A DNA stretch of 64,000 bases from Aquanectria penicillioides. Taxonomy: Eukaryota; Ascomycota; Sordariomycetes; Hypocreales; Nectriaceae. Both the position numbers and the translations under genes were made by a program. Below the pieces are notes generated by a model. That model made no database searches. It saw only the letters and a program-made list of their open reading frames with translations, and was not told the DNA's origin. This document shows positions 32,569 through 44,637 of the stretch, piece after piece. Within the stretch, counting starts at the first letter, position 1; each line of letters begins with the position of its first letter. The stretch lies in contig PYIU01000004.1 in NCBI GenBank assembly GCA_003415625.1, positions 1,116,001 to 1,180,000 of the forward strand. The letters are read 5' to 3'.

Positions 32569-33732
32569 TTAGATGAAGCGCGACCAGTCAAAACCACTCT
32601 CCGACCCTGATGCCTCCCTCATCTGCGATGACAGGACTTGCCAAGGGGAGTTCGACCCTCCATCGACAGAGACCTCTTTGCATCCATCGCTGTCACAGTA
32701 TCCGTCGTCTCCGGATCGGACATCCCAATACAGCCACGGGATGCCTCGCACGTTGAGGGCATGACTCTGTGCCCACAGGTCTCCGATTTGGTGAGCAAAA
32801 TCATCGTCCTTGCCGCGGCTATAGGACCATTCTTCTACTAGGAGAAGTTTGTTGTTCTTCAGAGCCTTGGGAACCAGAACACCACCCCATTGCTCCTGGA
32901 GGAACAAGTTGTACCATGGAGTGTCGACATTCCCGCTGCCAAAGTAGGCGTGAATGGAAATGATGTCCAATTCTTTGCAAGTAAAGACCTCATCTGGCCA
33001 ATTCTGTCCACCACTCGTGTTCCCGGAATCGGCTCCGCGAATGCCGCCAGAGGAAACGGCAATGTTACTAAGGCTGCAGTCATTCTTCAGGTATTTAGAG
33101 ATGTCGCAGATCCAATCACCCATATCGTATTGTTCACTCGAGTCGGAAACCATCGGCTCGTTTTCCAGATCAACAGCCATGATGACCTCAGAGAGTTTGC
33201 TCCATGTCCTGCCATCGAAATTCTTCGATTTGTACTGCGTCAGAATCTGGTGGTAGCGATCCTTTAGCCTCGTTCGCATCTTGTCGTTGGTGTAAAATTG
33301 ATACCACTGGAGGTTGTTGGCATGCAGATACTTGCAATACACGTCGCAGAAGTCGCTGCGGGCATCTTCACGAAGATTGTTGGCATTATGAAGACTGAGG
33401 ACCAGCTTCATGGATCCGCCGCTGATTCGGTGGACAGCAGCCATGAGGTCATCATATTTGTCGAGGACGGTCAGATCGAAAGTACCCAGGGCACTCTCGA
33501 CATCAGGCGAGGTGCTGATTGAGTTTTTCTTCTCTGTGTTGTAAGGTCGAGCACCAACAAAAGTTCGGATGACCTTGGTGCCACCAATGTACATCTTAGT
33601 GATGGCATCGTCTCGCGCCGTAGCGTCAAGATTGGCAAGATAATAGTGGTTGACACCGCCAAAGCTTGACTTGGCCGCCGTCGGGGCAAACTGGCTTGCC
33701 AGTGCCAAAAAGAAATAAGATAATTTCGCCAT
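32569..33732 (-). CDS. Secreted GH5-like (mannanase-type) glycoside hydrolase
   Basis: Single exon, 387 residues. The N-terminus MAKLSYFFLALASQFAPTAAKS is a standard signal peptide, probably cleaved after about residue 20. The mature protein has the (beta/alpha)8 pattern of clan GH-A: FGGVNHYYL at the first strand, GTKVIRTFVGARP, KLVLSLHNANN, the acid/base Glu in VDLENEP (about residue 190), ISIHAYFGSG, and a nucleophile Glu in LLVEEWSYSRG (about 299), followed by IPWLYWDVRSGDDGYC. This order fits GH5 endo-mannanase-like enzymes; the exact subfamily and substrate are not fixed by what I can see. No carbohydrate-binding module is present. Several Cys pairs (CDVYC, CDSDGC) fit disulfides in a secreted protein. 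It would act on plant or fungal wall polysaccharide outside the cell. It lies next to the HET gene in the AT-richer patch. Confidence 0.82.
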   Translation of the reverse strand: MAKLSYFFLALASQFAPTAAKSSFGGVNHYYLANLDATARDDAITKMYIGGTKVIRTFVGARPYNTEKKNSISTSPDVESALGTFDLTVLDKYDDLMAAVHRISGGSMKLVLSLHNANNLREDARSDFCDVYCKYLHANNLQWYQFYTNDKMRTRLKDRYHQILTQYKSKNFDGRTWSKLSEVIMAVDLENEPMVSDSSEQYDMGDWICDISKYLKNDCSLSNIAVSSGGIRGADSGNTSGGQNWPDEVFTCKELDIISIHAYFGSGNVDTPWYNLFLQEQWGGVLVPKALKNNKLLLVEEWSYSRGKDDDFAHQIGDLWAQSHALNVRGIPWLYWDVRSGDDGYCDSDGCKEVSVDGGSNSPWQVLSSQMREASGSESGFDWSRFI

Positions 33733-35690
33733 TTGTAGAGCTTAGTCTTGGATCAATGATTGCAAACAATAAAATTTTCTTGAGGATGATTTGACTTCTT
33801 TTATATTTCTCAACACACTGAATTGTCGCCCAAAGCCGAGCCTTGGCTCGATTTCTGCCTTACTATTAAAGCGCAATAAAAGCTGAAGTGGCTGAGCTTC
33901 TTTACGTTATATTCTAAAAACTCCAATTTTAGGATGTTTTGATTCTGGCAACAAGGCTCGCTATTCGGAGCGTTATTGGGTAACGTTGAGAAGTAAGCTC
34001 AGCTCGCGAGCGTTTTCCATCTCTGGAGAGGACCAGTCAGCCTACATTGTTTCTGAGTGGGGAAGATCGACCTAAAAAAAAATCTTAGAAGTATGCAAAA
34101 CGGGGAGAACCACGAGCCATTGGGAAAGCTGTGCGGGTGCTTTGTTTGAGATATTCAACGGACCTGAGCGGGGGTTAGTTGATTGGCTTAGCTAGCGGAC
34201 CTGTGCAGTTTTGCCTCCAACATGACAAGAGTGGAAATTAAAGACCTGTTCCTTCTCCTGCGTATTGCAATCCTACAAGGCATACTAAACAGCACCATTT
34301 CTGTAGAAAACAAACTTTCAATTGTTCCATTAGGCTCTATCTCAAATGTGCAAAATCCTTTGATTGACAATCTAGGCGAGCTTGGTGCTTTTCTTTAGCG
34401 CTTATCGTCATCTCTACCTGGCTCTCAGATACCCCAAGGCTCTTTACGAACAGTGCTATGAGTGACCATCGAAATCGGATTGATCACGGAGGTGCGTATC
34501 TTTGAAGTTTGAAACATAGCTATTCGTGTTCTGACAAATCTCTCGTCGATGACCTTCTGATAGTCGGCTGACAGCGTGGGCTTGCCAATAAGAGGAAAAC
34601 CCCGTATCCAGCTCATTCTGGTTCCATCAAACGACTGCTAGAATCCTAAAAAAAAAAACGAAGCCTATTATCTGATCCCTTGCAGAATAGACCAGGAAAA
34701 ATGAATCGCAGGTGCAATTGCACGCTTTGTTAGAAGACAATGCTGTAAGACCTCTTCCGCTATTTGGCGACGCTGAGTAGGCGGCTTTAGTTCCATACTG
34801 AATAACTCGCGATAGTCTTGGTGGCTTAAGACTCGTCTATATTATTGAGGCATTTATAGGTATGTTCATAGCACATTGCCAATGTTTCTATTTGTCTGAA
34901 GGCTGAGGTACCACGCGCCTTGACAGTGAACTCCAGAACCACTTCCACGATCACGAGACTCCAAGACCTCTTCAGTGTGCTGGAAAAAGCAGAGAAGAAG
35001 GTCTCCATGTCAACAAAGTGGTGTGAATGATTATGCATTAAATTGTGTACAATTCATTTTTCTGCAGCGTTGAAATGTAGATGAACCAACACGCACCCAG
35101 TTTTTAGAGTTACTGAGCAATCGCGTCCCATGGGCCTTCTTAAATACTTGCAACATACTGATTGGTCTCATCGTGAATGTTCCAAGGGAAATTAATACTC
35201 AAAAAGTAGTTTGGGGGTACAATTTGGTCGCTGGAATTTCTTTAACAATGTAGATGATTGAATTTCTACATGCATTCCCGAGGTTCATTGCTTACCGAGA
35301 TCCAGCACGCAATTTCATTTTTACATTTACCCTTGCGATGGCGTTCCAATAACGGTCTAGAAATCACAACAGAAAAACGGTCGGATAGTCCGAAGTATCT
35401 CCTCAACAGTGGGAGGCTGTGCCACACACTTTTTGCCGCCCCACTTCGGGGAGATCGATCTGATTGAAAACTTTCGAGGGATTGGAAGTATGGAGATGAT
35501 GTTTGTGACGGGCAAGAGTCAACGTTGCCCGCGCCTGGCTGCGAGCTTTGCGGGGGGTGGGGTCCCTAGAAGAATGGCAAACGCATGTTCAAAAGTAGCG
35601 ACGCTCACGACCAATGTCGACATCCTTATTAGGACGTCCGTCATCGCATTGATTTCGTGTCGTTGAAAGATGCAATGGGCGATTTTCCTT
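33733..35690. other. AT-rich, gene-free or decayed stretch
   Basis: This is the most AT-rich long stretch of the window. The first few hundred bases are the promoter of the GH5-like gene. Three minus-strand frames (about 35038-34826, 34616-34425 and 34370-34188) run in the same direction with protein-like composition, but they are short and resemble no family I know. They may be remnants of a broken gene or chance. No terminal repeats or transposase motif was seen. Confidence 0.4.
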
Positions 35691-36361
35691 AAACGGCAAT
35701 TCTTGGATTGACAAGGCTTACACCAGCTTCTGTGATTGGACCAAAAATTCTGCTCGTGCCTGCCTTCCGACAGCGGCAACCGGAAGTGCAAAGGCCGCCG
35801 ACGGTCCGGCAGTCGGTGCACACAAAAGTGCCCTGAGAAAGAGCGAGGGAGGCGCTAGGAGAACAGTGAGAAGGCGCCGAACAAGCTTCGAAAGTGGAGC
35901 CGCATCGGCCCCTCGGGGTCGCTCGGGGTCCCCAGGGATCGCGACACCACCACTGGCTTGCCGAAACCGGCATAGTCCAATTGCGTGATTCAACCGCCCA
36001 GAAAGCAATTTGCAAGCGCAGACCGAGATGTGTGAGAAAAACGACGGCACAATGGGGACCTCTTACAAATTCCCCGCCGGTAAGTCGCCTCTTGAAGGGC
36101 TCTCTCGCTTCCTCTCCTCCATCCTCGCTCGTCGACCCCTCAATTGCTATTCTAGTTGTCACTCCTAGAACAGCTCCCCTTGTCGATATCTCATCTTGCT
36201 TGAGTCGACTACAGTCGAGTCGACCCTGCCTGAGACTTGGAATCGGTCCTCTCGGTTTGCTTTCGGAGTCGAACGCAATCTGTCGGGTCCCTTCTGTTGT
36301 ATTTTCCCTCAGTTAAATTAATCCTTTCCCTTTGCGAGTCGATCACATCACAGCCGCCAAC
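35691..36361 (+). promoter_or_regulatory. Upstream region and leader of MET10, with a candidate leader intron
   Basis: GC content rises again and the sequence becomes CT-rich towards the MET10 start. A perfect donor GTAAGT at 36080 and an acceptor CACATCACAG ending at 36353 could remove a 274-nt intron. If spliced, an upstream ATG at 36052 (or 36028) joins MET10 in frame. Without it, 36362 is the first good ATG. The open minus-strand frames here overlap this leader and are not supported. Confidence 0.5.
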
Positions 36362-39300
36362 ATGCCTCACAAGGAGCAGGAGTCGGCCTCCGACTTCACC
36401 AAGCTGTCTTCCAGCCTGCCATTCGGACAGCTCGTCCCTCTCTCTTCCATCTCTGGCCCTACTTACGTCACTGCCCAACTCCTCGTCCAGCAGATCGCCT
36501 ACAAGCTCTCCGACAAGATCTTCTCTTACTCTCCCGAGACCTTTGACCTTGACGTCGCCCTCAAGGACTGGGCCGCCAAGGAGGAGAAGAACATCCACGG
36601 ATATGCCACCACCGTTCTGCCTTCTCAGACCCGCGTTGGCGCCGGTGCCATCGCCCTCGGCTACATCTTCTCCCCAGATTTCGATGTTACCAAGCGCCAT
36701 ATCCCTCAGTCCCTGATTGCTCCCTCTGGAAGCCTGCAGCAACTTCGGGGAACTCTCGACCAATTGTCTCTCCTCTACGGCGTTTCCAGCCCCCTCGTTG
36801 CCCACGTTGCTGCCGTTGACTACTCCGACAGCAGGGGCCTTGTCTCCAACTATGACACTGCCCTGCGACTTGCGGAGGATCTCGGCCTTGGCTTGGTTTC
36901 CAGCGCTTCCACCTATGAGGCCCAGCACATGGCTCTCTTCTCCACCCTCCTAGCTTCCCTCCTGCCCACTCTCCACATCTACGATGGTGTTCGCACCGCC
37001 AGGGAGACTCTCCGTGTCGTCGATGCCCTCAGTGAGTCCGGCATTGCTGACCTGTACACCAAACTCACCGCCGAGGTTGGCAAGCTGAACACTCGTCTGG
37101 ACACTGCCGGCAAGGTCGTCGAGTTGTTGAAGGCCTTCAACGACGAGCTCGGAACCATCTATGAGCCCTTTGAGTACCACGGTCACGAGACTCCCGATGT
37201 TGTTCTCGTCGCCTTCGGCAGCGTTGAGACTCAGGTTGCCAAGGAGGTCCTCAGCAAGATCGCCGCCGATGGTGCCAAGGTCGGTGTTATCAATGTCCGA
37301 ATCTACCGACCCTTCATTGAAGAAGCCTTCCTGAAGGCTATCCCTGCCTCTGCCCGTACCATTGCTGTCCTCGGCCAGGTCAAGGATGAGCTTGCCGTCG
37401 ACGATGAGGCTACTCAGTCCGCTCTCTACAGCGACGTCCTTACTGCCGTCACCTTCTCCGGCAAGTTCGATAGCGAGCCCCATGTCCTCGACATTAAGTA
37501 CACTCCTGGTCAGGCCTTCACCCCTCAGGGCCTCGTTACTACCCTCCACAAGATCTTCCGCAACGAGGGCGAGGCCAAGAAGCTGCCTTCTCTCATCCAG
37601 GCCCAGCAGTACACCTTCTGGGATCTTGATGACTCGGCTGCCATCAACTCTCCTAGTGTTATTGGCAACATTCTCTCCAAGGAGTCCACCTCCAACGTCT
37701 ATGTCAATGAAACCTTTGACAATCTCACCCAGGGCGGTATCGCCCGCACTGACCTTCGATCGTCCAAGAGGGCTCTTGAGGCTCCCTACGACATTGACGA
37801 GGCTGAGACCATCGTTGTGGGAGACGAGAAGATCCTCAAAGAGGTGGATGTGGCTAAGAGCCTGGCTGATAGTGGAAAGGTTATCGTGAACCTTCCCAGC
37901 TTCAAGGACGAGGATGTGGAGAAGAGACTCCCTGTTTCCTTCCGCAAGGCTATCCAGGAGAAGGCTGGCCAGCTTTTCGCCCTGGACATCGCTGCCTCCC
38001 CTGCTTTTGAGAAGGATCCTCTTGCAGCCAAGCTTCTGCTTGAGCTCGCCTTCTTCAAGGTCGCTCTCCCCGAGACCTCTCCCAAGGATCTCGCTTCTCT
38101 TGTCGCCGAGGGCAAGACCCCTACCCTTGAGCAGGCCACTGAGGTTCTCGAGTCAACCCTCCGCCAGCTCGAGGTCCCCGCTGCCTGGGCCGAGGTTGAG
38201 GCCGACTATGCTGACCCCAACCTCCCCGTCAGCATCCAGAGCAACAGCTTTGTTGCTCACCAGAAGGAAGAGGTTGAGGAGTCTCTGGAGCTTCACGACT
38301 GGCAGGCCGCTGCCAAGGCCTTGCCTTCAAGGAGGCCTACGGCGCCGAGAACAGCCTCCGACCTGATCTCTCCGTCAAGACTGCAACCATCACCGTCAAG
38401 GAGAACCGACGTCTCACTCCCTCTGACTACGATCGTAACATCTTCCACATCGAGTTCGACCTTGGTGACTCTGGTCTCACTTACAAGATTGGCGAGGCCC
38501 TGGGTATCCACGCCGAGAACGACGAGGAAGATGTCAACAAATTCATCGAATTCTACGGTCTCAACCCCTCCGATCTCATCCAGGTCCCCTCCCGCGAGGA
38601 CCCCAATGTCCTCGAGGTCCGCACTGTTTATCAGGCCTTGGTCCAGAACGTCGATATCCTCGGCAAGCCTCCCAAACGATTCTACGAAGCCTTGGCCGAG
38701 TTTGCTACTGAAGAGACCGAGAAGAGCAAGCTCGAGGCTCTGGGCGGACAGTCCGGCGCTGAGGACTTCAAACGCCGCTCTGAGGTTGATACCCTCAACT
38801 ACGTTGATGTCCTGCAGGAGTTCAAGTCTGCTCACCCCAGCTTCCACGACCTGGTCAAGATTGTCAGCCCCCTGAAGCGCCGAGAGTATTCCATCGCCTC
38901 CGCTCAGGCCGTCACCCCCAACTCCGTCACCCTCATGATTGTTGCTGTCGACTGGGTCGACCCCAACGGCCGCACCCGTTACGGCCAGGCCACTCGCTAC
39001 CTCAGCCGCCTTCCTGTCGGTGCCAAGGTCACCGCCTCCGTCAAGCCCTCGGTCATGAAGCTCCCCACCAAGGATACTGCCCCTCTCATCATGGCCGGTC
39101 TCGGAACTGGTCTGGCTCCTTTCCGTGCCTTCGTCCAGTACCGTGCTATGCAGAAGGCCCAGGGCAAGGAGATTGGCTCCATCTTGTTGTACCTCGGCTC
39201 GCGTCACCAGCGTGAGGAGTATCTCTATGGTGAGGAGTGGGAGGCTTACCTCGCTGCTGGCGTTGTCACCCTTGTCGGTGCTGCCTTCTCTCGTGACCAG

Positions 39301-39540
39301 CCTCAGAAGATCTACATCCAGGACAGAATGCGCCAGACTCTGAAGCAGATTGCCAAGGCCTACCTTGAGGAGGAGGGTAGCTTCTACCTCTGTGGTCCTA
39401 CCTGGCCTGTGCCCGACGTTACCAAGGTTCTCGAGGAAGCTATTGCCCTTGAGGCTAAGGCCAGTGGCAAGAAGATTGATCCCCGCAAGGAGATTGAGAA
39501 GCTCAAGGAGGAGGGCCGATACGTCCTCGAGGTTTACTAG
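36362..39540 (+). CDS. MET10: Sulfite reductase [NADPH] flavoprotein (alpha) subunit, with apparent frame shift
   Basis: This subunit carries electrons from NADPH through FAD to the siroheme beta subunit, which reduces sulfite to sulfide in sulfate assimilation (cytosol). The N-terminal half (MPHKEQES onward) is the pyruvate:ferredoxin oxidoreductase-like region typical of fungal Met10. The C-terminal half has FAD contacts at RREYSIASAQ, the NADPH-binding stretch GLGTGLAPFRAFVQYR and the ending RYVLEVY. The reading frame changes once: residues up to AAAKAL read in one frame, and FKEAYGAENS onward in the frame shifted by one base, near 38318-38332. One extra base there would give a continuous 1059-residue protein, close to the usual family length. 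A 59-nt intron (38273-38331, GTTGAG..TTCAAG) would also restore frame but would delete conserved-looking residues. Codon use stays strongly biased on both sides, so the gene looks functional; sequence error is the simplest explanation. Confidence 0.9.
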
Positions 39541-42500
39541 AAAAAATGGCTCATGGTTATGACGTGTGATGAATCGCCAAAGATTAGGTCTCGTACAAAA
39601 AGCCCTAGATTAGCATTAAAGCGTATGGATACATAGTCAAAAGCAAGATTGTTTACCCTTACCTTAATCGCCACAAAACTGTGACCCGTGACACTGGTCT
39701 CCATCCTGTCTGACCTAGCCCTGTCGTTTGATCTAGAGTCAGCCATGATCGTCAACTTAGGGATACCTTTTGCAACATCACTAACTTGCTTTGAGCATCA
39801 CAACTGCTCGACTGCCGGCTTGGCACGGCAAGGTGTAGTCTCGTTGGGAAATGTGTTTTGAGGCCACCCCTTGAACCAACACATAGCCAATCATTTCGGT
39901 GGGTTATCTCCAGGTGTATGTTTCGGTCGGTATGGTGGTGGCGATGGCGGTTTTTTGGTTTTTTTTTGGTGGAAAATTAGCAACAACAAAGTGGTGTAGC
40001 TCGGGCCAAAAATTAATGTAGGGGGCGAGTTTATTCAAAGTGCAAGGGAGGATCAAATGCAAGCCTCCCGAAAGGCTCTGCGGCATGCCTTCTTGAGGAA
40101 GATTCTCGGTTCACATAGCCGAGGGAGGTGGGCTCTGAACCCGACGTCATCTGTTGAATCCTCCATTCACATGGAACGGCAGACTCTAAATGGTGTTCAG
40201 GGTGGATATGTAGGACTTCATGATGTCTTGGCTATCGCAATTTGAGCCCTAGGGTCAATATAGGGCGCGTTTGATTGCCATGTGAAGCTGTGGTTTTTGA
40301 GGGGACGACAAACGACGCTGCTACAATACGAGTCCATTAGGCCTCGTGAGGCCCGCCAAAGGACAATAAGGTCCGTTGCTGGTTCCAACTGCGGGCCTCA
40401 AGGTCACCTCGCTATGTTTAGACCAACGCTCAGCCAGGCCGAGAGCACTATGGTCTTTTTGGAATCCCCCAAGCACAGTCCAAGAGGGGAGTCGCGATAA
40501 CTCCCTGTTCCTGTCAGCAAAATCCCTCACCGGTCTCTTCATCGAGATTATGCGACATCGGAGACCCAGGAGAAGCAGAAATCACTCTGGAAGGAAACTA
40601 CGCGTTTCTTTGTCCGACATAGGGAGCAGAGGGCATGGTAGGGTTGTATCAGTGCTGCAATACATTCAAGGCTTGAGGGAGAAAGGATCTTCGGCTGCCG
40701 AGATGCCATACATGTGAGAGGAGCCGTGCCATAGTATTCTAGATGCAGTGTGTTGTCTAGGATCACCGCCACTCCTTCGACCTTCGTAGATTTCATTGTC
40801 AACAACGGCGTCTTTGATTTGGCTGCATTGCGAATGGTACATGAACCAAGGAGTTGAGTTTTTTACATCAATCATTCAGCGGCGGCACTACAGGCGTGGA
40901 ATGATCAGCGACACCAACCCATCACAGTTTCAGATGTAACGAGACAGTAGAGGAAACCCATAGAACCAAAGTCAGTTATTTAAGATCCTCATCACTAATA
41001 TAATACCTTGACTCTAGCAAGACTGCCCCGCAGTAGACAGGCGCACTGAAAATACTATCTACAGTTTCCTATTCTCATAGTCTTTCTCTCACTTGAAACT
41101 ACCCTACACAAGATGCCGATACCCACGAGGCTTAGACCCACAGAGTTTTTCACTTTCACTTCGCAGTAGTGGACAGACCCGAGGGCTTGGATAGCAGTTA
41201 GAATTGACTTAGTTTCGCTGGGGCTGGTTCTAGCCTCGCAGTACGTATGATATCATCACAAGCCATGAACGACTATGTCATCTGCTAGCCTTATCTTTGG
41301 CATGTTGAAGTAAAACACTAATCTTCCGAAGCCATGGTTGCCTGCCGGGGCATGTCAAGAGGGAGTCGAGTAGGACATAGCTGCTCAAGCACTGCCGACC
41401 CCTTGGCACTGACGATAGCCCGGGAATGGCGAGCTGAACTTTGTGACCAAAGCACTAAGCTTCCGCAATATATTGGTGACAACCCGATGCCAAGGATAGT
41501 GCTACGGTGACAGAGGCCGAGTTTCCGAACGCCCAAAAAAAGGGGAGTTGGTGATCGGAAACGGGCAGACGAGGGCCAAGTGATCAAACTATGTGGGCGG
41601 GGATATTTGATAACCGGGTGGTTTGTGGATACGATCTGCTGACCGACACTCAGAACCCCAGCAGCAAACCCCGAACGTTACGACATGTCATCTACGCCCG
41701 ACATAGCAATTTTGAAATGGCTAGCGGATGATCTAAGCGGTTCGTGATGGGGCGTCCACGCGAGGCCTAGCAGCAACTTGGAACCCGTGGAAATGAGCTC
41801 ATGGTGAAGAAAAAAGCAAAGTTACTGCAACGGCTGGGAGGGAGGGAAAAATGGAAGAGAGCCTACGGACTAGACACCCTTCTCACGAAGTACCCATGAC
41901 TGCCCCCACGAAATGCGCCACTCTCGACCGTGCCGCCGAAGAATTGCAAAATTCAGCTCTGTAAGTAGGGGGAAATCCTAAGAACGGGATTCGCTCGTTG
42001 GCATCTCGATGGGCAAAAAGAAAAGAAAACCCCACTCATGTTCGGAGCAAACCACCCAAAGTTCGAGGTCCACGAGAAGGCAAGGATTATTGTCACATGA
42101 TGGATATCTTGAGCGGCGAGCCATGTACATACCCTGCCCATTTTTGCTGGTAGACACAGTAGCCCCGGGGCCACCGGGTCAGCGGTATGTGCATGGTACG
42201 TTACGTAGGGATTCAACTGACTAGTAATGTACGCACACTGGATTACGATATGATGACGAGTAGCCTGGATGGCGTACGGAAGTTGCCATTGTCGAGATCA
42301 GTTTTGTTTTCTATTGGTTTCCTTTCCTTCAGGGATCGACATGGGATTTTGGATTGCCCATCTCGGAGTGACGGATGAGCCGAATGGAGCACATATGGGC
42401 TTCTGGCTGAACTTGCCGATCACACAAAGATCAAAACTTTGAAAACTTGCCACGGTCCCGTTTCATAACCTGCGAATTGTTATATCATTTCTTCTCCGTG

Positions 42501-44605
42501 GCGGTGAGACTGTCGTTTCAGGTGCGGAAGCCCACACACAATCTTGCAGATCCCTCAATGACCATCTCCTGATGGTTAGCAAACATTGCTTTTTCCTTGA
42601 CCATTCGATTTTTCGACCCTTTGGCCAGCCACCTGGGTCACGCTCCCGCCACATTGGAACTACTGTATAGCATTCTCCACTGCAACTCATGGCCCTTGTC
42701 CTGTACATGTACACACACACACACACATAGGCGTAGTTGGGCGCATGGAGTGCACATATTTGTACAGGAGGGCGCATCGCGGGCGTTCCATCGCCTCGTG
42801 GGGCGACCAAGGACCCTATTTTCCCAGAAGAGTCCCAACTGGATGGGTGCGGAATGGAGATGGGCGCCATGGGACCGGCAGGGGGCTCTCTTCGCGGAGC
42901 CGACCCGAGACATTGAACCAACTGCGGGTGAACGTGCCAACTGCGAATTATCCATGTTGGCGGTTGTCAAGTCTTGGGTCTTGGACGGGCGTCGAAGTCG
43001 CTAAGTCGGAAGTAGACAAGGATATGCGATGAGGCAGGAGACGGAGCGATGCTGACGGAAGGGCCGAAACCAGATATCCCGAGACTCGGGAAGAGAGAGC
43101 GAGCGAGATGCGTGGAGAGCGAGACACTGGGGGAGACATACATACGCTCATACGCTCATACGTGCAGGGCCACAACGGTCACAAAGGTTAGCGTGGAAAG
43201 GATTATGCAGGTTCACCCCGAATGGGGAAAAGAACCTGTACTTGATTTACATAGCATTTTCCATAGGTCCGAATGTATAAGAACTTCAGCCGATTTCTGA
43301 ATCATCAGTCCTCCAACCATTGCAATGAATGGATGTATGGCTGCATGGCGATCTCGTGGCGTTGTCTGTAGAGAAGTATTTCGTATATGAAATACTATGT
43401 GATAGTACTGTCTTGGTTGACAGACCAATACTTGAAAGCAGATGAATACCTTGCATATTCTTTCTACTGTACGCTCACCTTTGTAGCCCTTGTGGCCTGT
43501 ACAGACATACCATGTACAGCCTACTTACATACATTCATACATACATAGGTACATACAAACAGCCACCCCGTGTGCCTGTGCAGCAAGCAGGACTGTGACA
43601 ATGAGAGGACTCAGACCTAGACCCGGACATTAGACTCAGAGACAGACAGGCACCGGCATTCGAAATGCAGAGGAAAAGGCGGCATGGAAGAAGGAATATC
43701 GACGGCCAGCAAGGGCAGCTCGGTGGGCTCTAGACGCGCAGCAAATGCTGCCAAAACAAAAGGGCGCACCAACGAACGGTAGCCATGTGGGAAGGATGCC
43801 GTCTTCGTCGGCACACCCACCTACGTAATCAGGACAACAGAGGCGTTCCCAGGCAGACCGGTATGGGGGTTTCCTGACGCAGAGGTGCCACGGTTGGCTC
43901 TGTCCATGTCCACGTGCGCCACGGGCTAGGTTCGAGTCAGCTAGGCGCAGATGGGAGCAGCTACTTTGAGCAGCGAAAGCAACGGTAAGGCTCTGCCTGC
44001 CTACTCAAGGATTTCGGCCTGTAGCGTAGGTGCTCCCTAGACATGGATGTGGAGATGGACATCACGAGTCTAGATCTGAGAACGGAGAGACAAAGATACG
44101 CACGCATACATACGCATACATACGTAAGGAGAGAGTGGGTGGGCAAGACAGACAGACAGACAGAGAGAGAGAGAAAGAAAAGAAGAAGGAAAAATAACAT
44201 CATGATCGAACCAACCCAGTGCTACCTACTTTCCTTTTCCCATTGCCATTTCCCGGTCTCTCTGCCGTCCGGCGATAGCCGTGGATCCGACCCCCCGCAT
44301 TCCGCTTCATGACATCCCGCATCCCGACTCCTCTCTTTCTCTTAGCTCTCACGGGTAGTTACTGGACGTCGACATTGCATTCGGCATGGGTTGCGCATGC
44401 ACTGATCTCGAGTTGTACGAACCTGACCGACCGCATGTCTCATCGTCTCTCGTCTCGTGTCGCCTCTTCTCTTCTCGTCTCTTCTTGTCTCCTCTCATCT
44501 TTCCCCTTCTCTTCCTCTCTTCACCGTCACCGTATTTTCTCCCTCCATAGTGGACACCCCCCGGAAGCCGCGATGCAAGGCTCTCTGAAAGAAGGAAGGG
44601 CAGCG

Positions 44606-44637
<32 letters not shown>

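Noticed and set aside
35689..36162. 157-codon minus-strand frame before MET10
   Set aside because: It overlaps the MET10 leader, lacks motifs and is matched by open frames on the other strand.
38332..38875. Continuation of the first MET10 frame past the shift (Arg/Ser/Pro-rich tail)
   Set aside because: Composition is typical of out-of-frame reading, while the other frame carries the conserved FAD/NADPH region.
36209..39207. Long minus-strand frames opposite MET10
   Set aside because: They arise from codon bias of MET10 and contain no recognisable domain.
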